Below, piece by piece: positions 46,163-54,521 of a stretch of 64,000 bases of DNA. How positions within the stretch are numbered: the first letter of the stretch is position 1; each line of letters begins with the position of its first letter. The stretch covers positions 2,294,001-2,358,000 of the forward strand of contig NZ_CP182357.1 of NCBI RefSeq assembly GCF_048571275.1, given 5' to 3'. Both the position numbers and the translations under genes were made by a program. Source of the stretch: Marinarcus sediminis. GTDB lineage: Bacteria; Campylobacterota; Campylobacteria; Campylobacterales; Arcobacteraceae. The notes beneath the pieces are model-generated. The model was not told the origin of the DNA, did no database searches, and was given only the letters and a program-made list of their open reading frames with translations.

Positions 46163-46786
46163 TTGGAAAATTTAGATTTTTGGCTTCTTTACAGTATGAC
46201 TGTTTTTATTACTTCAATTATCCCTGGTCCCAGTATGTTATTGGCATTAAGCCATGGCATAAAATATGGAGCCAAGCTCTCTGTTTTTACAGCCTTAGGG
46301 AACAGTGTTGCTTCTATGATTCAAGCATCGATTGCCATCGCAGGATTGGGAGTCATTTTAACAACATCAACCACTTTATTTATGATTATAAAATATGCAG
46401 GGGCACTCTACCTTATTTATCTTGGAATTAAACTCTTTAAAACACACTTTCATATAGAAGAAGAGCAACTTAAAAGTACAGATGTAAACAAAACAAAACT
46501 CTTTTATGATGCCTTTATAGTAGCAAGTTCCAACCCAAAAGCACTGATTTTTTTTACAGCTTTATTCCCACTGTTCATCAATGAAAATCAAAACAGTTTA
46601 CTGCACTACACTCTGTTGGTATCCATACTTGGACTCATTGCATTTATATGTATGATGATATATTCACTCAGTTCAAATAGCATAAAAAGAGTCTTTACAA
46701 AAACCTTTTTATCAAACTATTTTGGGAAAATAGTAGGCACCTTATTTATAAGCTTTGGACTGGGTCTTGCTTTGAGTAAAAGATAA
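46163..46786 (+). CDS. LysE/RhtB-family exporter
   Basis: The 207-residue six-helix protein has IIPGPSMLLALSHGIKYG near the N-terminus and VASSNPKALIFFTALFPLF in the middle, matching LysE/RhtB. The start is TTG, six bases after AAGGA, and no better ATG exists. It is a paralogue-like counterpart of the gene at 40365-40997, but not close. A GIY-YIG start fragment lies 8 bp after its stop. Confidence 0.88.
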   Translation: MENLDFWLLYSMTVFITSIIPGPSMLLALSHGIKYGAKLSVFTALGNSVASMIQASIAIAGLGVILTTSTTLFMIIKYAGALYLIYLGIKLFKTHFHIEEEQLKSTDVNKTKLFYDAFIVASSNPKALIFFTALFPLFINENQNSLLHYTLLVSILGLIAFICMMIYSLSSNSIKRVFTKTFLSNYFGKIVGTLFISFGLGLALSKR

Positions 46787-46791
46787 AGTAA

Positions 46792-46818
46792 AACAAAATA
46801 TGACACGCTGTTCCTTGC
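46792..46818 (-). pseudogene. Possible relic of a GIY-YIG gene start
   Basis: On the minus strand GTG-TCA-TAT-TTT-GTT follows GGAACAGC, as at the 52480 pseudogene start, then the match stops (Ser-Tyr-Phe-Val). The upstream GCAAGGAA stretch is also similar. It is short, so the relationship is tentative. The 46819-47080 remainder of the gap holds nothing I recognise. Confidence 0.35.
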
Positions 46819-47080
46819 GTTTTAGAGTAAGTGCTTTTTTCAACTTTAAACCTTATAATCTTACTCTTAACAATTAAATAAAATGAGTTGATTTAATTGT
46901 TATATTTATTGTTTGATGATAACTCACATTATCGTTTAACGCCATAATCATCTTAAGTAAATCCTTTGATTTCCACAACAATAAAAAAAAAGATAATGTA
47001 AACATTTTAATTTATGAAACTAAAATATAAAAATCTTTCTTGTGCTAAAATAGTGATATTTCTCTATAAAAGGAGAGACC

Positions 47081-47833
47081 ATGTTTTCTAAAAATATAAA
47101 AGCCGTTCTGTGTGATATTGGTGGCGTATTGTATGTAGGAGATGCTCCAATAGATGGTGCCATTGAAGCCGTTGCTCAAATCAAAAAGCACTACCCTATT
47201 CGTTTTATTACCAACACCACTCAAAAAACAGGCGCGCAAGTCGTTAAAAAACTTCAAGAGTTTGGATTTAATATTTGTGAAGATGAAGTCATCACTGCTT
47301 TGGATATGACGCAAATGTTTTTACAAAAAAATCAAAGCAGTGCCCAGTTTCTTTTAACAGATAATGCCATGCACTTTTTTGATTCCCTAAAAGAGTATCC
47401 TTCAAACTATGTCGTCGTAGGTGATGCACAAGATAATTTCAGTTATAAAAACCTCAATCATGCTTTTAGAAAACTACAACAAGGCTCACAACTTATAGCC
47501 ATTGCCAATAACCGATATTTTAAAGACAGCGACAATGAACTCAGCCTTGATGCAGGATGTTTTGTCAGTGCCTTAGAGTATGCCAGTGGACAAAAAGCAC
47601 AACTCATTGGTAAACCCTCATTAGAGTTTTACCAATTAGCAGCCGCATCTTTAAAGGCACAACCCAATGAATGTGTCATGATAGGCGATGATATTGAAAG
47701 TGATATAGAAGGTGCACAAAAAGCTGGAATCTTTTCTATACTTGTAAAAACAGGAAAATTCACTGAGACAGACTTAGAAAAAGGAATAACTCCCAATCAA
47801 ACTTTTGAATCAATACATGACCTTATTTTGTAA
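47081..47833 (+). CDS. HAD-superfamily (HDHD2/NagD-type) phosphatase
   Basis: The 250-residue protein has the HAD motifs LCDIGGVLYVGD (motif I; the second Asp is a Gly, DxD changed to DIG), FITNTT (motif II), KPSLEFY (Lys) and MIGDDIESDIEGAQKAG (motifs IV). The cap type and length fit the HAD-IIA group acting on small phosphorylated compounds. The altered residue of motif I may weaken phosphatase activity. GGAGAG precedes the ATG. Confidence 0.8.
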   Translation: MFSKNIKAVLCDIGGVLYVGDAPIDGAIEAVAQIKKHYPIRFITNTTQKTGAQVVKKLQEFGFNICEDEVITALDMTQMFLQKNQSSAQFLLTDNAMHFFDSLKEYPSNYVVVGDAQDNFSYKNLNHAFRKLQQGSQLIAIANNRYFKDSDNELSLDAGCFVSALEYASGQKAQLIGKPSLEFYQLAAASLKAQPNECVMIGDDIESDIEGAQKAGIFSILVKTGKFTETDLEKGITPNQTFESIHDLIL

Positions 47834-47864
47834 ATGTGTTAACGTATGAAACATACATTTTTCT

Positions 47865-48317
47865 TTACCATTTAGGATCAAACTTAACTCTCTTGCCATC
47901 ATCAGTTGTATACTCCTCCAATGAATTTTCTTTTGATTGTACAACCATATAAATCATGGTTTCATCCGAATCATTTCTGATACCTCTTACCCCTTGAGGT
48001 GCCACACGTATTACGGAGCCTTCTTGTATTTCAAAACACTCACCATCGACTTGAAAGAAACCATACCCTTTTAAGATGATATACGTCTCCTCATTTTTAT
48101 AATGAATATGAAAATAGGGTTGTTCTGTTTTAGACGCCAATGAATTAAACGATATCTCTGTACCCGTTGAGTGCGTTGCCTCTTTTAAAAATACCTTACC
48201 TTCTATTTTTTGTTTATTGACTTTATGGATTAAAGAGTATTCCATCAAATCTTCAAGTTTACCTAAATCTACAGCGGTGTAGTTTTTGTCTTCTTTTATT
48301 TTTGTTATTGTTTTCAT
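47865..48317 (-). CDS. Cupin-domain protein
   Basis: The 150-residue protein has a single cupin barrel with HIHYKNEETYIILKGYG (metal-binding His-His-Glu) and later VAPQGVRGIRNDS. There is no signal peptide, so it should be cytoplasmic. A CTTGAC-N6-GTCAAG palindrome lies 16 bp upstream of the ATG and probably controls it. The substrate is unknown. Confidence 0.8.
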   Translation of the reverse strand: MKTITKIKEDKNYTAVDLGKLEDLMEYSLIHKVNKQKIEGKVFLKEATHSTGTEISFNSLASKTEQPYFHIHYKNEETYIILKGYGFFQVDGECFEIQEGSVIRVAPQGVRGIRNDSDETMIYMVVQSKENSLEEYTTDDGKRVKFDPKW

Positions 48318-48332
48318 TTTAAAACTCCTTCT

Positions 48333-48350
48333 CTTGACTATTTGGTCAAG
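48333..48350. promoter_or_regulatory. Palindromic operator-like site upstream of the cupin gene
   Basis: CTTGAC-TATTTG-GTCAAG is a perfect 6+6 inverted repeat 16 bp upstream of the cupin start (48317). Such sites are typical of TetR/MarR-type repressors. No regulator gene is adjacent. Confidence 0.6.
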
Positions 48351-48560
48351 TAATATTAGAGAAGTTTAATACACTAAAGCTGAAATAGAAATAAAAAATA
48401 TATATAACAAGAAAAAAACCACTTATTTATTGTTGGACACATTGAGACCATATTCGAAATGTATACTTCGTATTGTCAAAAGAAAATGACCTTTCAAATA
48501 GATATCTAAATGGAAGTTATCACTACTCTATTGGCAACATATTATATAAAAGGAGAAGAA

Positions 48561-48725
48561 ATGACACTGGATTTATTATTTCGTTTGGCAATTGGTATAG
48601 CAGGAGTTACAGGAGCTTTCATGTTTTTTGGTTCAAAAGCACCATGGCTTCAAAAATGCCATTTGATTGCAGGAGCAAGCGCAGTTATTTTATGTGCTGT
48701 AACATTTTTTGTGCAATATACTTAA
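48561..48725 (+). CDS. Small two-helix membrane protein
   Basis: A 54-residue protein starting at the ATG after AAAGGAGAAGAA. An upstream in-frame ATG at 48510 has no ribosome site. Two hydrophobic helices fill the chain with a short KAPWLQKCH loop. No known family. It is followed 16 bp later by the gene at 48742. Confidence 0.6.
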   Translation: MTLDLLFRLAIGIAGVTGAFMFFGSKAPWLQKCHLIAGASAVILCAVTFFVQYT

Positions 48726-48741
48726 GAAAGAGGAGAGAATT

Positions 48742-49101
48742 GTGGTTGATTCAAAAATAATTGAGGCTTTTCATCTGATGTGGGGGAATTTTCCTGAACC
48801 TGCAACACTTGTACATAAAAGCAAAGAGGTCATTGCTACAAATGCCGCGTGTAAAGTGGTGGGACTCATCAAAGGGATGAATTGTGCTACCCATGGTGCA
48901 CCTGAAGCACACAAGGGTTGTTTGGCCAATAAAGCGTTACGTTCGCAAGAAGCGGCTTACAAAAAAGCAAAATATGGGGAAAGAGAAATTATCTCTTATT
49001 GGCTTCCCGTTGATGACTATCCTGAACTTTTTATTCATTTTGGAGTGGGTGCAACTATAAACTATAGTACTATGCCAGAGAAAGTTTCATGCACAAAGTA
49101 A
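48742..49101 (+). CDS. Uncharacterised Cys/His-containing PAS-like protein
   Basis: About 119 residues from a GTG, six bases after AGGAGA. The opening FHLMWGNFPEPATLVHKSKE resembles the start of a PAS domain. The middle contains NCATHGAPEAHKGC with Cys and His residues spaced for a metal or haem site. It probably shares a transcript with the small membrane protein before it. The two-component genes follow 113 bp downstream. The role is not known. Confidence 0.55.
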   Translation: MVDSKIIEAFHLMWGNFPEPATLVHKSKEVIATNAACKVVGLIKGMNCATHGAPEAHKGCLANKALRSQEAAYKKAKYGEREIISYWLPVDDYPELFIHFGVGATINYSTMPEKVSCTK

Positions 49102-49214
49102 CATTGTAAATAAAGTCCTTTTTCTTGGAGACTTATCATACAAAATATGGTTTGTCTTAAGAGAAGGAACTGTGATATAATTTTTCAAAAGAAATATCTT
49201 AAATACGGGGTAAA

Positions 49215-49907
49215 ATGATGTTTTCTATATTAGTTGCTGAAGATGATGAGACTTTAAATAAGATGATATGCACGAAATTACAACAAGAAAACTTCAAGAC
49301 TATTTCGGCATTTGATGGAGAAGAGGCCTTAGAAATCATGGATACAACATATGTTGACTTAGTCATCTCAGATATTATGATGCCAAAAATAAATGGGTAT
49401 AAACTCATACAAGAGATTAGAAAGACAGCACCTTCTTTTCCTATTTTGATGATTACAGCAAAAAATCAGATGGAAGATATTGAAAAGGGGTTTAGACTTG
49501 GAACAGACGATTATATGGTTAAGCCTATTCAACTAAAAGAGATGCTTCTTAGAGTAAACGCCCTTTTGCGAAGAGCAAAGATAGCGAATGAAAATAGATT
49601 GGTTATAGGAAAGAGTTTTCTGGACTACAAGGCATTAAAAATAAATATTGATTCTAAAGAATACAACCTTCCCCCTAAAGAGTTTTATCTCCTCTTTCTT
49701 TTACTCAGCTATCCCGATAAGATTTTTACTCGATATGAAATCATGAATGAAATTTGGGGTCTAGAATCAGAAGCAGATGAACGGACTGTTGATTCTCATA
49801 TCAAAAAACTCCGTCGTAAATTTGAATCATGTCAGGATTTTGAAATTATAACTATTAGAGGTCTTGAATACAAAGCAAAATATCATTTAACAGATAATAC
49901 CAAATGA
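49215..49907 (+). CDS. OmpR-family response regulator
   Basis: The 230-residue protein has a receiver domain (EDD about 9-11, phospho-acceptor Asp about 53 in DLVISDIMMP, Lys in VKPI) and a winged-helix DNA-binding domain (YNLPPKEFYLLFLLLS, ERTVDSHIKKLRRK, IRGLEYKAK). It overlaps the kinase gene by 4 bp (ATGA), so they form a couple. Target genes are not evident. Confidence 0.95.
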   Translation: MMFSILVAEDDETLNKMICTKLQQENFKTISAFDGEEALEIMDTTYVDLVISDIMMPKINGYKLIQEIRKTAPSFPILMITAKNQMEDIEKGFRLGTDDYMVKPIQLKEMLLRVNALLRRAKIANENRLVIGKSFLDYKALKINIDSKEYNLPPKEFYLLFLLLSYPDKIFTRYEIMNEIWGLESEADERTVDSHIKKLRRKFESCQDFEIITIRGLEYKAKYHLTDNTK

Positions 49908-51013
49908 AAAATGATGCCAAAAAATTTAAAAAGGAAACCATGAAAAAGAAATATATCATACGCCTTCGCTCTTTTATCTCTTTTATTTCTATTGCCACTT
50001 TATTCGTTTCTTGTCTTATTGCATGTGCTATAGTTATTACTGGGACTTGGTTGTTTTATCACGGACCAATTACCTTTTTCTCAGGGATTATTATGAGTCT
50101 ACTGGTTTGTGCTTTAACGATGATTATTGGTGCTATTGCCTTATACATTGGGTCAGGGCATTTATTGAAACCTGTTGAAGCATTAAATTTAACTGTGAAT
50201 AAAATTGCCCAAGGGGATTTCACTGCAAGAGTGTATCGTAAAAAAAGAGAGATGAATAATTATCTTTATGCCCATGAACTTGATGAACTCTCTTCAAATG
50301 TGAATAAAATGGTAGAAGAACTCTCTGGTATGGATTATATGCGTAAAGACTTTATGAGCAATGTATCGCATGAAATAAAAACACCTGTTACAGCAATCAC
50401 AGGTTTTGCTGAATTGTTATTAGATTCGCCACTTGAAATACAAAAGCAAAAAGAGTATTTGGAACTCATACATCAAGAATCCAGACGATTGTCATTGCTT
50501 TGTGAAGATATGCTCCAAATGTCGCGCTTAGATAATCAACAAATTATCTCAAAAAAAGATATGATTCGAGTAGATGAACAAATAAGGCGCGCAGTGATTG
50601 TGCTCTCACAAAAGTGGAGTGACCGTGATCAAAAATTTGATTTAAACCTTTACGATGTAGTTGTAGAATCAGATAAATCACTTTTGATGCATGTTTGGAT
50701 GAATCTCATCGATAACGCCATGAAATACTCTTCTATCAATAGTACAATTTATATCGATGAGCAGATAAGTGGAAATGAACTTATTGTCAGAATCAAAGAT
50801 GAAGGTATTGGGATTAAGAGTGAAAAAATTGCAAAGATTTTTGATAAGTTTTACCAAGGTGATGAATCCCATAAAAAACAAGGAAGTGGTCTGGGGCTCT
50901 CCATCGTAAAAAGAATTTTAGAACTTTTGGGAGCCACAATTCACTATGAAAGCCAAGAAAATATCGGAACAACTGTGGTGGTAAAAATTTTAATAAAGAG
51001 TGCGAAATTGTGA
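49904..51013 (+). CDS. Membrane histidine kinase with HAMP domain
   Basis: The 369-residue protein has two membrane helices (about 25-52 and 60-85) with a very short outer loop, a HAMP domain (about 85-145), the H-box VSHEIKTP (His about 155), and N, G1 and G2 boxes (NLIDNAMKYS, DEGIGI, GSGLGLS). The first ATG overlaps the regulator stop. The ATG at 49940 with AAGGAA is an equally good start. The stop TGA lies within a dispersed repeat (51010-51038). With little outer domain it may sense membrane or internal cues. Confidence 0.93.
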   Translation: MKNDAKKFKKETMKKKYIIRLRSFISFISIATLFVSCLIACAIVITGTWLFYHGPITFFSGIIMSLLVCALTMIIGAIALYIGSGHLLKPVEALNLTVNKIAQGDFTARVYRKKREMNNYLYAHELDELSSNVNKMVEELSGMDYMRKDFMSNVSHEIKTPVTAITGFAELLLDSPLEIQKQKEYLELIHQESRRLSLLCEDMLQMSRLDNQQIISKKDMIRVDEQIRRAVIVLSQKWSDRDQKFDLNLYDVVVESDKSLLMHVWMNLIDNAMKYSSINSTIYIDEQISGNELIVRIKDEGIGIKSEKIAKIFDKFYQGDESHKKQGSGLGLSIVKRILELLGATIHYESQENIGTTVVVKILIKSAKL

Positions 51014-51038
51014 ATTAAGTATCCTGTCCCCGGAATTT
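51010..51038. repeat. Dispersed repeat R1, copy 1
   Basis: GTGAATTAAG followed by TATCCTGTCCCCGGAATTT. The same 29 bases occur at 54318-54346 and 54493-54521. The kinase stop codon lies in it. The string resembles flanks of REP/RAYT-type elements in other bacteria, but no transposase is nearby. Confidence 0.85.
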
Positions 51039-51060
51039 ACTAGGATTTGTTATATATTTC

Positions 51061-51579
51061 TTAGCTACTTATTATACCTATAATAATTGAACCGATAAAA
51101 AATAAAAAAGGTCCTGCTATTATAATAAAGATTAAAACATGAAATATATTCATATCAGGTAATGCAAAATCTGGGAAATCAGCCTTTATACTTTGCCATA
51201 TTGTAATATTATATTCTACAGATAAAGTTTTATAATAAATAATGCTATAGATAATTAAAAAAGTTAAAATAAAGTAAAAAAAATCTTTATTGTCTATAAA
51301 AATTAATATCCATACAATATGAGTAATTAACATATATAATAACATATGAAATGGTGACAAACCATCTTTTATCTTGTCACTCATTTCTTTTTTGTATTCT
51401 TCTTCTGTAATTCGATGTATCATATTTCTATTTTTGTAATATTTTCTTTTTTTGATAACTAACACTATAAAACTGAATATGGTTACAATTAGTGATAAAT
51501 TCACTGAAAATTTTGATATTAAATATATCATTGAAAAAAATACTATTCCAATAAGATAATTCTTTACATTTGAGGTCAT
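51061..51579 (-). CDS. Uncharacterised membrane protein
   Basis: A 172-residue protein with about five hydrophobic segments and a polar loop (HRITEEEYKKEMSDKIKDG). No recognised family. The region upstream shares a promoter-like repeat with the gene at 55769-56110. Codon use is very AT-rich, as in other genes of this accessory block. Confidence 0.6.
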   Translation of the reverse strand: MTSNVKNYLIGIVFFSMIYLISKFSVNLSLIVTIFSFIVLVIKKRKYYKNRNMIHRITEEEYKKEMSDKIKDGLSPFHMLLYMLITHIVWILIFIDNKDFFYFILTFLIIYSIIYYKTLSVEYNITIWQSIKADFPDFALPDMNIFHVLIFIIIAGPFLFFIGSIIIGIISS

Positions 51580-51598
51580 AAATTAAAAATCCATATAT

Positions 51599-51660
51599 AA
51601 CTATTTATTAATAATACATTATATATAAAATGCACTGAAAAATGACAATTAAAATCCATA
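51599..51660 (-). promoter_or_regulatory. Shared promoter-like repeat R3, copy 1
   Basis: This stretch is about 80% identical to 56131-56191. On the minus strand both hold TTGTC..., CAGTG and TATATAAT, arranged like -35 and -10 boxes, just upstream of small membrane-protein genes. I infer a duplicated promoter. Confidence 0.5.
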
Positions 51661-51694
51661 GATTTTAATGCCCGAAAAGTAAGGTTTGAATAAA

Positions 51695-51715
51695 AGGGTC
51701 AGATAATAACGATAA
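51695..51715. repeat. Dispersed repeat R2, copy 1
   Basis: AGGGTCAGATAATAACGATAA; a near copy with two to three changes occurs at 52311-52331. GGGTCAG-type strings are seen next to REP-associated transposase relics elsewhere. Confidence 0.6.
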
Positions 51716-51798
51716 CTTTTAGAACTTTTAATTTAAGTTTGAATAGGTTATTGTTCTCACCTGCCCTCTCTATTTCAGAGAATTTTCTTTGTAATAAA

Positions 51799-52200
51799 TC
51801 ATTTATCTTGATAAAGAGCAACAACATTGGGTTTTAAAACGTAGTAAATAATGAAAATATCTAATGCTATACCTAATAATTGTAAAACAGTATTCGCAGT
51901 TGTCATCTCTGAATGAGGATAAATAGGAAAAATTGAAAGAATACCCATTGGTATAGAAATAATATAAAGCCATTTCGTAATATTTAAACCCCATGTTTGT
52001 AATGACCAAAGGCCGTATGTTGCCGCTAAAAGAAAAACGCCTAAAACAACTAATAAGACACTTATCAACGTTATCCACATATCCATACTAGGAACTGCAC
52101 TGGAGAGCATCATAAGTAGACCAATTCCGAATATAAATAGACCGCTAAGTGCACTATAAATAGCAATCAGGGTAATGCCAAGAGGTTTGTTTTTGTTCAT
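51799..52200 (-). CDS. Small four-helix membrane protein
   Basis: A 133-residue protein with four hydrophobic helices and the C-terminal YYVLKPNVVALYQ common in small uncharacterised membrane proteins. AAGGAATC-like ribosome site. No function assigned. Confidence 0.65.
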   Translation of the reverse strand: MNKNKPLGITLIAIYSALSGLFIFGIGLLMMLSSAVPSMDMWITLISVLLVVLGVFLLAATYGLWSLQTWGLNITKWLYIISIPMGILSIFPIYPHSEMTTANTVLQLLGIALDIFIIYYVLKPNVVALYQDK

Positions 52201-52310
52201 AAAAGATTCCTTTAATTAGTCTGTATCAAACAAATTATATTTCTAACTCTTTATTAAAAATGTATTATACATGTAAAAGTCTTAAATTAATGACATAGGA
52301 ATTTAGAATT

Positions 52311-52331
52311 AGGGTCAGGTAATAATGATAA
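52311..52331. repeat. Dispersed repeat R2, copy 2
   Basis: AGGGTCAGGTAATAATGATAA, near copy of 51695-51715. It lies in the 329-bp gap 52201-52529, which otherwise holds a GIY-YIG pseudogene and AT-rich sequence. Confidence 0.6.
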
Positions 52332-52354
52332 ATTATTATTATTATTACACTATG

Positions 52355-52480
52355 TCACTTGAAAAGATGCGCACCCTTGTCAGAACTGTTATGCTCCTCC
52401 AAACGTTTTGTAACATCGGTGGTAATGCCCGTATACAAACTCCCCTCGCTACACTCTAAGATATAAACAAAATATGACAC
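52355..52480 (-). pseudogene. Truncated GIY-YIG nuclease gene (41 residues)
   Basis: From a GTG the minus strand reads SYFVYILECSEGSLYTGI and continues TTDVTKRLEEHN, the N-terminal half of a YhbQ/UPF0213-type GIY-YIG domain, then stops after KGAHLFK. Intact relatives have about 80-100 residues, so the C-terminal half is lost. Confidence 0.8.
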
Positions 52481-52529
52481 GGTATTCCTTGTGTTTTTGG
52501 TGTAGAGACTTAACCGTTATAGTATAACT

Positions 52530-53555
52530 TTACTTAAAAATATTTATCAGTGGTTTTTTATCCATTATCGGAATATCAAACATAAGTGCTTCTGTTGGTT
52601 TTTTACTCCATAACATCTCATTAAGTTTGAGCTCGTAAACAATTCCCATAGCCAAATGAAGATGATGAATATACTCTAAAGCCACTTCATAATCTAAAAG
52701 TGATGTAAATACAGTTGGTTCAAACATATCTTTATTACTATAAACGGCTACATGAATATAATCATCAATAAACGATATATAAATAGGATGATTCAATCTT
52801 CTTTTAAAATCTAAGAGTCTCTCCATTAATGCTGGTGTTAAAATGTATCTTGCCTCAATCTGATCAGTAGAGTAAACAACAAAATTCTTTTCGAACTCAA
52901 TATTATCTAACTTAACAAGTTCATCTCTATTAATATTATTTGATTGTAACCATCCACCAATTAAATCTCCAAATAAACTTTGTGCTTGATCAGGAAGAAC
53001 TAACGTTTTTCCTTTAAAAATCTTATTAAACTCAGCTAAAATAAAAAGTCCTTGAAATATTGTCTCATGGTGTACATTCTTACCACTTCTTTTAATTTTC
53101 TGAGCATGTAAATCTGAAAACTGAAGTTTTACGCCTTCTACTAAACCCGAAACATAATCATTTCCTGTTATAACATGTGGAATACTAAATAAATCTGAAC
53201 GGTTAAATATTTTTTCTGAAATATGTGAATCTTCTATATAAATAAAACCTTCATGTATTGCTTCAATTAAAGGTTGTATGACTTTATTTTTAAATGACTT
53301 TCGATAATCCTTTATCAAAAACTTATAAAGTGCACCAGCCAAGACTGCATACAACATAACAATCCAATTTAAGGCATCTTCTTTTTTGGTTATCTCATCA
53401 TAAAAATAAAAGATAAAACTGAAATAGATAAGAGTTAATGGCAGAAAAATTAAAATTACTCTTTGTTTGACATTTTCTCTTTCAGATTCAAGTTTTTTTA
53501 ACGTTACTGATAAAGTAGAATAGTAAAACTCTTTTAATTCTTCAACCGTTTTCAT
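52530..53555 (-). CDS. DUF3137-like membrane protein
   Basis: The 341-residue protein has a cytoplasmic coiled N-terminus, two membrane helices (about 30-52 and 65-85) and a soluble C-terminal domain with KTLVLPDQAQ and FEKNFVVYSTDQIEARYILTP (the 'F.V...d...A.Y.L.P' pattern of DUF3137). It directly abuts the lemA-like gene. The LemA-DUF3137 pairing is widespread, but the role is unknown. Confidence 0.8.
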   Translation of the reverse strand: MKTVEELKEFYYSTLSVTLKKLESERENVKQRVILIFLPLTLIYFSFIFYFYDEITKKEDALNWIVMLYAVLAGALYKFLIKDYRKSFKNKVIQPLIEAIHEGFIYIEDSHISEKIFNRSDLFSIPHVITGNDYVSGLVEGVKLQFSDLHAQKIKRSGKNVHHETIFQGLFILAEFNKIFKGKTLVLPDQAQSLFGDLIGGWLQSNNINRDELVKLDNIEFEKNFVVYSTDQIEARYILTPALMERLLDFKRRLNHPIYISFIDDYIHVAVYSNKDMFEPTVFTSLLDYEVALEYIHHLHLAMGIVYELKLNEMLWSKKPTEALMFDIPIMDKKPLINIFK

Positions 53556-54110
53556 CTAATTAAATAATTCTTTTACATTAATATTGTCGCGTTCGCTTGC
53601 AGGGATTACAAAAACTTCTTTTGGTTGATAATTCATTGCTTTTGCCATATAGTTTGTTGGAATCATTTCAATTGCATTATTATAATCTGTTACAGTTTGA
53701 TTATATGCTCTTCTTGCAGCCGATATTTGTGATTCTATTTCATTTAATGTTCTTTGCAAATGCATGACATTCTCATTTGCTTTTAAATCTGGATAATTCT
53801 CTACAGCTATCATGATTGAGCCTAAAGCAGAAGTAATTTTAGCATCTAAGTTAATCAATTCCTTATCCGTTAAATCAGCTTTATTTGCATCTGCTCTTAA
53901 TTTTGTCACCTCTTCTAAAAGCGACTTTTCATGCTTCATGTACTCTTGAACAGAAGCTACAAGATTAGGAATTAAATCAAATCTTTTCTTCAACTGAACA
54001 TCAATATTAGCAAATATATTTGACACTTGATTCTTTTTTGAAACCAAAGAGTTATACATTAAAATTAAAATAACTCCTACAACTAAAATCACAATTAACG
54101 AGATGGGCAT
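53556..54110 (-). CDS. LemA-family protein
   Basis: The 184-residue protein has an N-terminal membrane helix, then KKRFDLIPNLVASVQEYMKH, ENYPDLKAN and RRAYNQTVTDYN, the LemA fingerprint. The bulk is a helical periplasmic or cytoplasmic domain. It is co-transcribed with the DUF3137 gene, no gap. An AAGGATATAAA ribosome site precedes the ATG. Confidence 0.92.
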   Translation of the reverse strand: MPISLIVILVVGVILILMYNSLVSKKNQVSNIFANIDVQLKKRFDLIPNLVASVQEYMKHEKSLLEEVTKLRADANKADLTDKELINLDAKITSALGSIMIAVENYPDLKANENVMHLQRTLNEIESQISAARRAYNQTVTDYNNAIEMIPTNYMAKAMNYQPKEVFVIPASERDNINVKELFN

Positions 54111-54317
54111 TTTATATCCTTATAAATATTTTAACTACTCAGGGTATAACTAAGGCATTGAATATACATATTTCATGCTTTCCTTTTAGTTACGTAAAAG
54201 AAACTATTGTATAATATTATTATTTAATAATTTATTATGTATCATGATATCATCGAGTATTATATTTTAATATACATCCCTCAACGAAGGTATTGGGAAT
54301 AAGAAAACCCTTGGAAT

Positions 54318-54346
54318 GTGAATTAAGTATCCTGTCCCCGGAATTT
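54318..54346. repeat. Dispersed repeat R1, copy 2
   Basis: Identical to 51010-51038 over the 29 bases. It is in the 387-bp gap 54111-54497, which holds this repeat, a GIY-YIG start fragment, R1 copy 3 and AT-rich DNA. Copies 2 and 3 also share CCTTTGGA-like bases before the repeat. Confidence 0.85.
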
Positions 54347-54397
54347 TCATCCATATATTGAATAATTGGATAGATAAAAAACTCTATAATCCGTCTT

Positions 54398-54445
54398 TTA
54401 CCAACTTTTATCTCTGCACTCAAGAATATAAACAAAATATGACAT
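54398..54445 (-). pseudogene. GIY-YIG gene start fragment
   Basis: ATG then SYFVYILECRDKSW and a TAA: the first 15 residues of a GIY-YIG nuclease and then a stop. It matches the 52480 start at protein and nucleotide level (ATGTCATATTTTGTTTATAT). The remainder of the gene is absent. Confidence 0.75.
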
Positions 54446-54492
54446 GGTATTGGAATAAGTGATTTTAAAAGCGGAAATTCAACCTTTGGAGT

Positions 54493-54521
54493 GTGAATTA
54501 AGTATCCTGTCCCCGGAATTT
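54493..54521. repeat. Dispersed repeat R1, copy 3
   Basis: Same 29 bases as 51010-51038 and 54318-54346. The last codons of the gene at 54498-55055 (KFRGQDT) are read from it. Confidence 0.85.

Noticed and set aside
54250..54435. Minus-strand open frame of 61 codons
   Set aside because: It runs out of frame across the GIY-YIG fragment and the R1 repeat and has no coding signature.
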